DNA from: Pogona vitticeps
Lineage: Eukaryota > Chordata > Lepidosauria > Squamata > Agamidae
Direction: 5' to 3'
Length of the DNA: 64,000 nucleotides
NCBI RefSeq assembly: GCF_051106095.1
Contig: NC_135791.1
Coordinates: forward strand, 7,299,001-7,363,000
Within the stretch, counting starts at the first letter, position 1, and every line of letters starts with the position of its first letter. Below, in pieces: positions 29,401 to 38,761 of this stretch. The position numbers and the translations under genes are program-made. A model generated the notes under the pieces. That model did no database searches, had not been told where the DNA came from, and worked only from the letters and a program-made list of their open reading frames with translations.

Positions 29401-32400
29401 TTTGTTTGATCAAATCAAGGGGCCCTTTCACCCTTCTCCCAAATAAAAGTTCAAATGGACTGAACCCGGTACTGGCTTGTGGCACTGATCGATAAGCAAA
29501 CAAAAGGGATTGCAGCTTCTGGTCCCAATTGTTTGGATTCTCTGCCAAGTAAGCCCTAATCATGCGCATTAGAGTCCCATTGAACTTCTCAGTTAACCCA
29601 TTACTTTCAGGATGATAGGCAGTGGTTTCCTTGTGCTTAATTCCACAGATTTGCCATAAGCGTTTCATGAGCTTTGATGTGAACGATGCGCCCAAATCTG
29701 TGATTATCTCTGAGGCAAATCCCATCCTGGACATATACCCCACCAAAGCATCGGCCACTGTGTTAGTTTCAATGTTAGTCAAGGGTATGGCTTCAGGATA
29801 CCTTGTGGCATGGTCCACAATTGTTAGAATGAACCTGTTCCCCCTCTTTGTGGCCTTGGGCAAAGGTCCCACAATATCCACCCCTATGCATTTGAACGGA
29901 GTGTCAATCACAGGCAAAGGGCACAACTTTGCTTTTGTCCTGTCGCGGTTATTCCCCTGCCTTTGACACACATCACATTGCTTACAGAACTCCCTGATCT
30001 GCTTCCCTATGTCAGGCCAGTAGAAATTCTGTGTGATTCTCTGCTGTGTTTTGTTCACCCCTAAGTGTGCAGCAAACATGTCAGAGTGACCCCTTTGTAA
30101 GATCATGGGGCGATACTTTTCAGGTACCACCAGCTGACTTCTGATCCCATCTCCCCCTTTTGAGATATTCCTCAGGGTCTCTCTATATAAAATCCCCTTT
30201 TTCTCCAGAAATCTCACTGGGGTTTCAGGTGTTAGCTGGGCGTCAGTCACCTGTTCAAAACACTTTTGGAGAGTGGCGTCTGCCTTTTGCTCCTGTCCAA
30301 ATCTGCTGTCTGTGGTTAAGGTTTCCACCACAGCTTCTGAACTCCCCTCTGCTTCCGTCTCTGGCTCATCATTACCCCCCTGAACTGTCCTTGTGGTGGC
30401 TTGTGAGCGTGTAATCACTAGCACCCGTTTCACATGTTCAGCCAGGTCATTTCCCACGAGCACGGCTGCTGGCAGAGTCGATGAAATCCCTAGCCGCCAA
30501 TCTCCCCTCCAGCCTTGAAAGTTGACAGGTACCTCTGCTACTGGCAGAGAGATTACCTGCCCCTCAATCCCTGCCACCTTTATGCTCTCATTTGGGATTA
30601 TAAACTCCCTGGGAATAATATCTGGATGGCACAGGGTTACCTGGGAACAAGTGTCCCGCAGCCCCCTATACTGACGGTCAAGTATTCCCACGTCCACCCC
30701 GGCTATCTCAAACAACTGAGAATCTGTTTTTATCAGCAAGCAGCGCTTTACCTCTATAAGAGGACCATTTTCCTCAGCCTGATCAGCAGAGGTAGCTGTT
30801 CCAGACTGAGTAGCCATGGCAACAGGCTCCCTCAGTGACACTGAGCCTTGCTCTTTCTGGACACAGAACACAGCTTTTGGCTTGGTTCCACTAGAATTCT
30901 GAGGCACCATTCCTTTTAGCTGCTTTAATTTCTCACACTCTGAGATTAGATGACCCTTTCCCTGACAGAAATAACATTTTCTGGTGTATTTTGATTCTCT
31001 CTCATCTTGTTTTGGTTTTCCCTCCAAAATCTGAGGTCTTGGTTTCATGTCTGAGGGCTTCCCTTCACCATGGGCCCCTCCCCCTTGCTGGCTTTTCCCT
31101 GGTCCCTGAGAGTACTTGCTGTAGGTTTCTTTGGGTTTACCTACAGATTTCCCCTCACCCAAGGGCTTTCTTATTTGGGAAATAAAATCTGCGATCTCTG
31201 CGGCTGCTGCCACAGATTTCGGTTTCCTTTCCCTCACCTGGAATTTCAATTCCCCATGCAGGACTGAATAGAACTGTTCCAGTGCTATCAAGTCTTTAAG
31301 CTGCTCATAGGTCTCTATTCCCTCCTGCGATAGCCATTTCTCAAGCAGCCTCACCAATTGGGCCCCCACTTGGGTAAAAGTCTGTTCTGGCTTTTTGGTG
31401 AGGGACCTGAATCTTTGTCTCAGCTGTTCTGCATTTATCCCATGTCTGGCAAACACCAGCTTTTTAAACTCTGCAAAATCTTTCATCAGTTCCTCAGGCA
31501 TCTCGGCATAAACCTCAGCCAGGCTACCACTGATTAAAGATCGCATGATGGTCATCTTCTCAGTTTCCCTCACTGAGAAGTCCACAAACGCTCTTTCCAC
31601 TAAGGAAAAGAACACCTCAGGACAATCTCCCTTGTGGTACACAGGGAATTTCTTCAGGTCAGCCTTAGACAATTGGCCTCCCTCAGAATCCCTATTGTTA
31701 TTATTGTTCTGGTTCATTATTTCCAATTTTCTTAATTCAAACGCCATTCTTTCTTTTTCCAGAGCAATTTTCTCTCTCTCCATTCTTTCTTCCCTCTCCA
31801 TTCTCTCTCTCTCTCTCTCTAATTCAAATTGCCGCTGTTTCTCCCTTTCCCTTTCTTCTCTTTCCCTTTCCTCCATTTCAAATTGCCTCATCCTCAGTTC
31901 ATGCTGTTGGGCTATGAGCAATTTTCTAAGTTCTGGGTTCTGCTCTCCTGTGCTGTCACCCTGCACTGAGCCAAACTCATCCTCAGAACCTTGGTCAATC
32001 TGGGGGTCTTTCACTTCACTCATGTCTGCTATCTGGCTTCGAGTCAAGGGCATAATCCCCCCTCAGAACAGGCTGCTTTAAAAAGTCAAGCCTCAAAATA
32101 AAACGACCACTTTTTCCTTCTTGCCTCAGAACCAGCTTTCCTATAGAAATTGCTGCTGTTCTTCAGCACTAACTTGTAACAGTATCGAGTCAGAGCCTAC
32201 CCCCCTCTGCTGGGCCTCTCAGCTGGCAAGCTAGATCACTGTTACTACGCAGTTTTGCCTCAGCTTTTTCCCGCCAAAACTAGGCTACCTCAGAGCACCT
32301 TAATCTAAGTCTCCCCAGTTGGCACGTTCTTCTACTAGCGCACCTCCCCGTGAGGTACACCTAGAAGATTACCTACGCGCCTCAGACTGTCCCTGACTAG

Positions 32401-35400
32401 ACCCCCCTTGCTCTGGGCACACTTGCCAAGGCTTTGCTGGACCGCTGGACAACTGGACCAGTCGTATCCCACACGCTGGACACCAATCAATGTGACAAAC
32501 CCAGACCTACTGGGATCTGCCACACGTTTACTAAGCTGCCACCAACCATTCCCTGTAAGAAGTCACACAGACCAGGGATGGATTTTTAAACAATAAAAAG
32601 AATAAGGTTTATTTTAAATACACACAGGGAAAAATAAACAATCAGGTGAATAAAATAAAGTAACGTGGCTTATTCTCACTCTTACAAGCATACAGTTTGG
32701 TTCACCCAGAACCCTTAACTTAAAGCACAGACCCTGAACCTATCAGTTCTGGCTAACCAACAGACACCTGAACCTATCAGGTTGGTACTCTGACACACAG
32801 TAGTACCCTGTCTGACACACAGACTCCCACAACAGCTTCTTCTTCCCAGCTGCTGCTTCGTCACATCCCAGTGTCTCTCAGCATATCTCTCTCACCACAC
32901 ACGCTTCACATATTTATACAGTACAGCCCCTCCTCCTGATGTCCCGCCTTCCACTCCCCATAGGATGGAACTTTCCCTCCAAACCCATGACAGACAGGTA
33001 ACATCAGTGCTGTATGTAACACAGACTACAGATTGAGACCTCTCTTCTCATAAGAAAGGCACACCGATGCATTCTTCTTGTACCTTAACTTCCATCCCAG
33101 GTAAACACAAGAGGTGGGCTCTAATGTTTGATTATCTAAACAGGAAGAATCTCAACTTATATAGGACCGAGCCCATTAAACACGACACAGCTTTCTTCCC
33201 TCAAATCTGGATCAATTGGGATAGACTAGTAAAGATTGTGTAACTATAAACAGGACTGCAGTGCACATTTTCTGTATGCAGATGTTGGCACTATCAAAGC
33301 CTGTTTTATTTCATAATATAATATTTATGGAGTGTTTCATAAGCAGTGGGGTAGCTGATGGGATTATGCTTTGCTGTCTACTTGGAGTGGCAGTTAAGGT
33401 AGAAAAAAAGGTGCATTGGTGTGCCCATGTTTTGAGTGGGAGTGTGCATAATCTGTTGTCTGACTGTCCTTACTTTAGGCGTATACCATCAATCATAATC
33501 CTTTTCCTTTATACTAAAGATTATCTTTCTCTTTGGAAAATTTTCCTGTTTTTAAAAATGTAAGAATATATAAGCATCAGTGCCTTGGCATGCTCTGGTC
33601 CATGGCGTCATGAAGAGTTGGACATGACTAAACAACAACAACAAAAGCATCAGTATTTTTTAAATTCCATCTTTCCTCTGAATTGCTTGGGGTGGATTTA
33701 AAACAAAAGTGTGGGATGCTCCTGATAGTATTAGCCCGTAACTCCCATTTGTCAGAGGCAGCAGGATGTTGTTGTTTAGACAGTAAGTTGTGTCTGACTC
33801 TTCATGACCCCATGGACCAGAGCATGCCAGGCCCTCCCGTCTTCCACTGCCTCCCAGAGTTTGGTGAAATTCATGTTGGTCTCTTCGATGACTCTGTCCA
33901 ACCATCTCATCCTCTGTTGTGCCCTTCTCCTCTTGCCTTCATACTTTTCCCAACTTTTCAGAGGCAGCATAGCCAATAGCTATAATCTAACAAAATCTAG
34001 AGTTCAAATGTTGTCCTCACTCCCCAGTTTTGCGGTTCACACATGTGTTCATTTCACATTCACAGCAGCTCTGTGAAGTGAGCTGGGCTCAGAGTTTGGG
34101 GTTGGCTGTGGGATGCCCAGTATGCCACCTTACTGAATGAGAATTTGAACCTAAGCCAGCCTGTCACTCTGTATAATATACCACACTGTTTCTCCTCTCT
34201 TTCCAGTTATCACGAAAGCCATATACTCCATCTTATGTGGTCATGTTAAAATGGAATAATTCCATGGATGCTAGACAAGGGATCTGAAAGTGCGAAATAA
34301 AAATATTGTCCAGTACATTTGCAGAATATAGAATCTGTCAAACGCACTTATGTATTCATCCTACTATCAAGAAGAATCTTCTGCTTGCAACATCATTCAT
34401 TCATTCATTCATTCATTCATTCATTCATTCATTCATTCATTCATTCATTCATTCATTCATTTATACCCCATCTTTCTCCTTAAAAAGGACCCAAGGTGGC
34501 TTACATCATTAAAATGCAAGATTTAAAAGCTAAAAGCAGTAAGTATACAAATATTTAAAAGAATCAAACAGATGGCACACTAAAAATGGTAAATAACATC
34601 CACACCAAAAACAGATTCAAAGCAATAATGCATAACACTCAATTTAAAACCCTCCTCAATTACTAAGGGAAAGTCTGCCTGAAGAGAAAAATGGGGCCAG
34701 CCTGGCCTTCAGTGGGAGGTAGTTCCAGAGTCTTGGAGCAGCAACAGAGAAAACCCTCTCCCACGTCCCCACCAAGTATGCCTGTGGATCCTCAAGGGAG
34801 GATCTTAACAGGCTCATAAAGGGAGACACAACCCTTAGGAGAGATTGGACCCAAGCCATTTAGGACTTTGTAGGTTAAAACCAGCACTTTGAAGCCCACA
34901 CTTCTTTCCTTTATGATGGAGAGACACATCATACCACCCAGAATGCACCCAAACCCTTCTGGTTTCAGAAGCTAAGCAGGGTCGGGCTGGGTTAGTACTT
35001 GGACATGAGACCATCAGTGAATACCAAAGATCATGGTTGGAGTTAAGAAAGAACACTGCCTAAATCTTGGGGAACTCCTGGCACTGAAATGCACTGGCTA
35101 AATGCACTAGTGTATCAGGCAGGCTTTTGATACTGGAGGCTGAGATGATGACTGATTGATAGCTGCCTCCTTGGGACGGAAAAGATTTCATTAGATTTCA
35201 TAGAATCCTAGAAAAGTGAAGTTGGAAGGGGCCTACAAGGCCATCAAGTCCAACCCCCCTGCTCAATGCAGGAATGCAATCAAAGCATATCTGCCAGGTG
35301 ATTACTACTGTAAGTTTTTTCTTGAATGCCTCCAGTGTTGGAGCACTCACCAAGGTAACTGGTTCCACTGCTCCTGAGTAACTGGTTCCATTGTCGCATT

Positions 35401-36402
35401 GCTCTAACAGGAAGTTTTTCCTGATGTTCAACCGAAATCTGGCTTCCTTTAACCTGAGCCCATTGTTGCATGTCCTGTTAAGATTTTAAGTTCTCAACAG
35501 AAGTATTTTCAGAGAGTCCGTGTGAGACACAGCGCATTGTGTGAGTCTTGCCATGACATTTGGAAGAATAAAATACATGCCAAACTCCATGTAGTTAGCA
35601 AACATGACTAGTTCAAAATGACTACTACAGAAAAATTTGGTAGGCATGTACAGACACACCCCAATTAATTGTAGTAATGCCTACTGAAATTTGAGCTGGT
35701 ACGCATTAAAAAGGTGGGCAAAACACATACCATTTTTGATGCAAAAATTAAATATATACAGGTTCGCTTACAATAATTGAAAAACAATGTCTTCCAAGGA
35801 TGGGATGAGAAGTCAGAGAGAGGTCTGAATAAACCACCATAAAACTGAGATTTGAGGAGCTGATAGCTTTGCAAGCGGGCGAGACCGTGTTGTTCCTGCT
35901 AATACACATTGTGTTCACATCTGCACAGCAAGTTTGGAAATGAAACTTATCTCCTCATGACCAGTCACCAGAAAAAGAAAAAGGCAATTTAACATTTGCA
36001 GAGCTACGATAGGAAAAATAGGAGGAAGCTCTGCTTCTAATTGTGAAGCTGCTATCTCCCTATTTGGTCTCTCTCTGCTCTAAAAGATTCCTGCGTCCTA
36101 ATCAGCTGCAACTGACTAAAAAAAAAATTCGGATACTTTGGGTGAAATTAGCGTTCACTGTCCAAACACTGTCCAGAGAGTGGTGGTCGTGGTTGTGATC
36201 ATAGCAGCTCTTTCTCTAGTTTTCTCAAATGTGACACACACGACGCGCAACTCATTACGCTACTTCAGGGTTAGTTTCCTGCAAGACTTGATGGGGGGGA
36301 AAAAAAGAATATGCTTCTGAGGCTTGATAGGGTAGAAAAAGTAGATCTTACCTGTAGCAGGCGGAAGTAACCTGGAGTCAGATGCCTGAGGCGGAAGATC
36401 AT
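26444..36402 (-). CDS. Small single-pass membrane protein, two exons, 65 aa (ZNF593OS-like?)
   Basis: On the minus strand, exon 1 codes from ATG at 36402 to 36352 and ends CTACAG|GTAAG. Exon 2 starts after TTTTGCATTCACATAG at 26590 and ends with TGA at 26444. The phases join (0), giving 17 + 48 residues. Exon 1 encodes MIFRLRHLTPGYFRLLQ, basic and amphipathic. Exon 2 has a polar lead (NGPESEPQDR), a helix from about LVNQLALLLAI to SLSYY (about residues 32-50), then a charged tail. An in-frame TAA lies upstream of the start ATG. The basic N-terminus with one helix would suit a mitochondrial or ER membrane microprotein, but that is inference. Human ZNF593OS is, as I recall, a small transmembrane protein antisense to ZNF593; the link rests on place, strand and size only. 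The 9.8-kb intron contains the LTR retrotransposon at 26746-33021 in the same orientation. Confidence 0.55.
26746..27278 (-). repeat. 3' LTR of the Gmr1-like element
   Basis: On the plus strand it begins TGTGACAAACCCAGACC and ends GTATGTAACA. It matches 32491-33021 almost base for base. Confidence 0.93.
27554..32053 (-). CDS. Gag-Pol polyprotein of the Gmr1-like element, 1499 codons, one frame
   Basis: Domains in order, by approximate residue. A Glu/Arg-rich coiled coil lies at 45-120. The capsid has a SCAN-like segment at about 205-290 (LEKWLSQEGIETYEQLKDLI, ALEQF, VRERKPKS). A CCHC knuckle CYFCQGKGHLISEC lies near 360, with a linker where the protease is expected (about 430-570, not firmly located). 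The integrase HHCC zinc region is near 655-705 and its catalytic core near 720-820 (GVDIVGP, ITDLGASF, ESNGLTEKFNG). A GPY-type segment (LKWAGPYRVI) lies near 980. Reverse transcriptase covers about 1110-1290 (YRKLNRVTTPDAYPMPRLD; YIDDIG), followed by RNase H near 1375-1495 (IYTDASNSGVGAVL). Most Ty3/gypsy elements have RT before integrase; the order here is Ty1/copia-like and typical of Gmr1-like elements. The frame looks whole. No envelope gene is seen. Confidence 0.93.
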   Translation of the reverse strand: MPLTRSQIADMSEVKDPQIDQGSEDEFGSVQGDSTGEQNPELRKLLIAQQHELRMRQFEMEEREREEREREKQRQFELERERERMEREERMEREKIALEKERMAFELRKLEIMNQNNNNNRDSEGGQLSKADLKKFPVYHKGDCPEVFFSLVERAFVDFSVRETEKMTIMRSLISGSLAEVYAEMPEELMKDFAEFKKLVFARHGINAEQLRQRFRSLTKKPEQTFTQVGAQLVRLLEKWLSQEGIETYEQLKDLIALEQFYSVLHGELKFQVRERKPKSVAAAAEIADFISQIRKPLGEGKSVGKPKETYSKYSQGPGKSQQGGGAHGEGKPSDMKPRPQILEGKPKQDERESKYTRKCYFCQGKGHLISECEKLKQLKGMVPQNSSGTKPKAVFCVQKEQGSVSLREPVAMATQSGTATSADQAEENGPLIEVKRCLLIKTDSQLFEIAGVDVGILDRQYRGLRDTCSQVTLCHPDIIPREFIIPNESIKVAGIEGQVISLPVAEVPVNFQGWRGDWRLGISSTLPAAVLVGNDLAEHVKRVLVITRSQATTRTVQGGNDEPETEAEGSSEAVVETLTTDSRFGQEQKADATLQKCFEQVTDAQLTPETPVRFLEKKGILYRETLRNISKGGDGIRSQLVVPEKYRPMILQRGHSDMFAAHLGVNKTQQRITQNFYWPDIGKQIREFCKQCDVCQRQGNNRDRTKAKLCPLPVIDTPFKCIGVDIVGPLPKATKRGNRFILTIVDHATRYPEAIPLTNIETNTVADALVGYMSRMGFASEIITDLGASFTSKLMKRLWQICGIKHKETTAYHPESNGLTEKFNGTLMRMIRAYLAENPNNWDQKLQSLLFAYRSVPQASTGFSPFELLFGRRVKGPLDLIKQNWEQITQDDPQDVVTYIDTLMNDLRRNLELAAENLQAQKVRQKTWYDHKARERHFDPGEEVLWLRPCRENKLQLKWAGPYRVISKMSDLNYLIEQEENQARRVVHVNALKPYYRGEQRVLFAIKAAESEEAELPFWEGRGEVKYNPEEVKISPALTQDQQQELKMLLSKYQQVFSNKPGIVKGVMHRIHTGDAPPQAVSPYRVTGPYRDKVRKELDEMLRENIIVPSSSPWSSPIVLVDKPDGSIRFCVDYRKLNRVTTPDAYPMPRLDNLIETIGGCRFISSLDLVKGYWQLRIDPRDQEKTAFCSPFGLYEFRVLSFGLRNAPATFQRLMDQTLAGLSDFTVAYIDDIGIFSNTWEDHLIHLELVLQRLSAAGLTVKASKCQLGSSEIKYLGHMVGGGMIKPLEAKIEAVRDWPRPNTKKKVKSFLGLVGYYRKFIPRFSEIAAPLTDLTRKKADDRIPWTSDCEAAFQRLKEALINYPVLRAPDFDREFIIYTDASNSGVGAVLCQEDENGDQHPVSYLSRKLQKGERHLATVEKECLAIVYAIQKAKPYIWGRHFVLCTDHSPLQWLKTMKTHNSKLMRWALNLQDYDFEVKVVRGSVNCVADALSRRPED
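32491..33021 (-). repeat. 5' LTR of the Gmr1-like element
   Basis: It matches 26746-27278 closely. It carries a TATTTATAC A/T box (plus strand, near 32910), which both copies share. Confidence 0.93.
33585..33650 (+). mobile_element. BovB LINE extreme 3' end, sense
   Basis: CTTGGCATGCTCTGGTCCATGG...CGTCATGAAGAGTTGGACATGAC followed by AAACAACAACAACAAAA is the BovB stop-proximal region with its CAA-repeat tail. Only about 65 bases are kept. Confidence 0.7.
33765..33960 (-). mobile_element. BovB LINE 3' fragment, antisense
   Basis: The minus strand encodes RRRAQQRMRWLDRVIEETNM, then NFTKLWEAVEDGRAWHALVHG, the BovB RT C-terminus. It begins with a GTTGTTTAGACAGTAAGT-type tail at the left. Confidence 0.8.
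34392..34460. repeat. (ATTC)n microsatellite
   Basis: About 17 near-perfect CATT units. It joins an antisense L2 3' end on the right, so it is probably that element's expanded tail. Confidence 0.95.
34461..34905 (-). mobile_element. L2-type LINE 3' end, antisense
   Basis: The minus strand encodes GTWERVFSVAAPRLWNYLPLKARL (34780-34700), the L2 RT C-terminus. A 3' UTR runs down to the (ATTC)n tail. The left terminus TTTATACCCCATCTTTCTCC is the usual L2 tail. Confidence 0.75.
34918..35045 (+). pseudogene. 5S rRNA-derived pseudogene or SINE3-type head
   Basis: ATACCACCCAGAATGCACCC, then AGAAGCTAAGCAGGGTCGGGC, GGTTAGTACTTGGA, GAGACC and GAATACC follow vertebrate 5S rRNA in order and spacing, including the internal promoter (A box and C box). 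It is diverged in the GATCTCGTCTGATCTC region, so not a working 5S gene. It may be a lone pseudogene or the head of a 5S-derived SINE; no clear SINE body was recognised after it. Confidence 0.8.
35188..35490 (-). mobile_element. CR1-type LINE 3' end, antisense
   Basis: The left end has TTTCATAGAATCCTAGAAAAG and TTGGAAGGGGCCTACAAGGC. The minus strand encodes NIRKNFLLEQCDNGTSYSGA, the CR1/L3 C-terminus. Diverged. Confidence 0.8.
35491..36351. other. Intronic stretch of the small membrane-protein gene
   Basis: Nothing recognised beyond short A-runs and a TGGTGGTCGTGG patch near 36180. Confidence 0.5.
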
Positions 36403-37727
36403 AGCACGGAACAGTGGCAGGTTAGGTTGCTGATGTGTTTCCACCTTGGCTGGTTTTGTCAAGGTATTTGATTAAGGCTTGAGGAAGAATGAGACAGAGC
36501 TGGTTAGCTGACCATAGCAGAGAGAGAATAAGAGGAGGAAGAGAAGAGAGCAGCCCTTGTTACTCAGCTGTGGGTTTTTCTCTGGAACTTGCCTGCACAG
36601 CACCCGGTTGTTGGCGATCACAAAATCATCTTTCGTGGAACGTGTACCAATCCTAAATACTAACTGTATAGGTTATTGTCTTGGGATTAAATAAGTGCAA
36701 TTAGTATTTCTGTCTCACTGGCTGCCTACTAAAGACATCTTTCCAGTTCACTGTGATGCGTGGAACAGAGCACGTCGCTCCTCTTGGTGGAATGTCCACC
36801 TCAATTTCCCCCCAGTCGTTCCCTGTATGTTTTGGCACTTTCTCTCCTCGCCCTCCTGTTTGGGTCCTGCTTGGAGGCTAAGGGGTCAGGCAGAAGCGAG
36901 ATGCCACTCACCGGGCTCTTGATCCCAATCCTTGCGTGCTAAATTCCAACACTTCTGCCGGCCGGCTGGGTTGTGGGGCATTTAAGTATCACCTCCTCCC
37001 ATCCCTTGCCGGATGACGATCCGTAGCGCAGCCTGCCTCAGGAACAGCTGTCACAAGAGATCAGCGCTTCCTGCTCTCCCGACCGCACGCAATCACCGTG
37101 TTGAGAGGAGGCAGCTTTTTTTGCTGGAGAAGAAGAACTTGTGCCGCGTTTGCCATCCTATGAAGATGAATATCTGCTGTGGCGCAGCTGAGATTTCAAA
37201 GCAGGCCCATGTCGAGGTGACCCAAGGCGTTTTGCTGCCTGAGGAGACTAGTAGCTTGGGGATTGGTCTTACTCTCGGACAAACGTTGATTGATCAAACC
37301 CAAAATTGTCAATGTTGGCCAACAGTGGCTCTCTAGGGCTTCAAGCAGAGTTCTTTTTTATCTCTGCCTGGAGACAATGGAACTGAATATACAACTTCCT
37401 GCCTGCAAAGCAGATGATCCATCACTGAGTTATACCCTTCACACTGAATAAGATGGCACTTCCTCCTGTTCCATGCTCAAAAGTCATTGGGACTGGCAGT
37501 TGAATCTTTTTCCAGCACTGGTGGATCGGGCAGGGTTCTCAAGTCCATTTGAAGGCAAAAAGCTTGGCCATAAGACAGTCCATGAGGCGCACAGCCTTTC
37601 CTCCAAAATCTTCCTGCCATCTCCCAGCATATGCTGCCTAAGGAAACTACCTCCCTCTGCCTAATGGTAGGACTGGCCTTACCATGTGATCTTATTTTAA
37701 AAGCACTTCCCTCATTGTCGCCCTGTA
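36403..37727. other. Upstream region of the small membrane-protein gene
   Basis: This should hold its 5' UTR and promoter (minus strand). There is moderate G+C near 36940-37060 with a CCGGCCGGC word, but no clear CpG island. The fragment near 37370-37450 resembles the tRNA-type SINE head at 53820-54010. Confidence 0.4.
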
Positions 37728-38001
37728 CAGTGGTGCCTCACAAGACGAAAGTAATTCATTCTGCGAAAATTTTCATCTTGCGAAAAGCGGTTTTCATCTT
37801 GCAATGCATTCCTATGGGAAACCTCGCAAGGCGAACAAATTATTTTCGTCTTGCAAGGCATTGGTCTTGCGGGGGGGGGAATTGTCTTGCAAAGCACGGC
37901 CATAGAAGAAGTCGTCTTGCAAGTCACCAACACGATCGCAAAATGCTTTTGTCTTGCGAGTTTTTTGTCCGGCAAAGCGTTTGTCTTGCGAAGTACCACT
38001 G
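37728..38001. mobile_element. Tigger-like MITE (274 bp), TA target site
   Basis: CAGTGGTGCCTCACAAGACG at the left and CTTGCGAAGTACCACTG at the right, with TA on both sides. The interior repeats GTCTTGCAA/G words. Non-autonomous. Confidence 0.9.
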
Positions 38002-38400
38002 TACTTGAAGAGCTGTCCAATTGAAGTATGCTTTAAACAGGTGTCAGGAACATGTGGTCCTCTAGATGGTACCAGACACAGGTCTCACCAATCCCCAGCC
38101 AGCATGGCTAGTCATCAGGATGGTGGGAGCTAAAGCATAATAGTATCTGGAGAGCCATACCTTTCCCCATCCCTGAGAGAAAGACACATAGGTGTTGAAA
38201 TAGCCCATTATCAGATTCAGCAACTGGCAGAGGTTGACCACAGTTTTCACAGCTGGTGTCACTACTCTGGTGAGACGAATTGAGTTTCTCAGCAAACAAC
38301 ACTCATTGTTTCTACATCATATATGCATATAACAGCATAAATGGATTGGAAATCTGCGTGCTCTTTCAAAATGCTCTTTTGTTGGTATGTAAGTGACCAT

Positions 38401-38751
38401 GATGGGACAGGGACATGGTGGCACTGTGGGCTAAACCGCAGAAGCCTCTGTGCTGCAGGGTCAGAAGACCAGCAGTCGTAAGATTGAATCCACGTGACGG
38501 AGTGAGCTCCCGTTGCTTTGTCCCAGCTCCTCGCCAACCTAGCAGTTCAAAAGCATGCAAATGCGAGTAGATAAATAGGTACCAGTGGGAAGGTAAAACG
38601 GTGTTTCCCTAGTCACGCTGGCCACGTGACCACGGAAGATTGTCTGCGGACAAACGCTGGCTCTATGGCTTGAAAACAGGATGAGCACCGCCCCCTAGAG
38701 TCGGACATGACTGGAATAAAAATGCCAAGGGGAACCTTTACCTTTACCTTT
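38401..38751 (+). mobile_element. Sauria SINE, full length, with 10-bp target duplication
   Basis: It shares the layout of the copy at 18832-19170: tRNA-like head, AACCTAGCAGTTCAAAAGCATG, GAGCACCGCCCCCTAGAGTC and GGGGAACCTTTACCTTTACC tail. AAGTGACCAT is duplicated at 38391-38400 and 38752-38761. Confidence 0.93.
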
Positions 38752-38761
38752 AAGTGACCAT

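Larger units (their letters stand above)
26746..33021 (-). mobile_element. Whole-looking Gmr1-like Ty3/gypsy LTR retrotransposon
   Basis: Two near-identical LTRs bound it: 32491-33021 (5' LTR, minus sense, 531 bp) and 26746-27278 (3' LTR, 533 bp). The ends are TG...CA and the 5-bp duplication CAGAC lies at 26741-26745 and 33022-33026. A purine tract (AAAGAGGGGAGG on the minus strand) sits directly before the 3' LTR, and the primer-binding region lies just inside the 5' LTR near 32460-32490. The interior is one long gag-pol frame (see separate entry). Integrase-before-RT order and a SCAN-like capsid place it in the Gmr1-like clade. The close match of the LTRs points to a recent insertion. It lies in the intron of the small membrane-protein gene, same strand. 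Confidence 0.93.

Noticed and set aside
33261-33563. 100-codon open frame
   Set aside because: The hydrophobic, A/T-rich composition looks like chance; no family or splice support.
34392-34460. CRISPR-like repeat array
   Set aside because: It is a 4-bp microsatellite without spacers, in a vertebrate genome.
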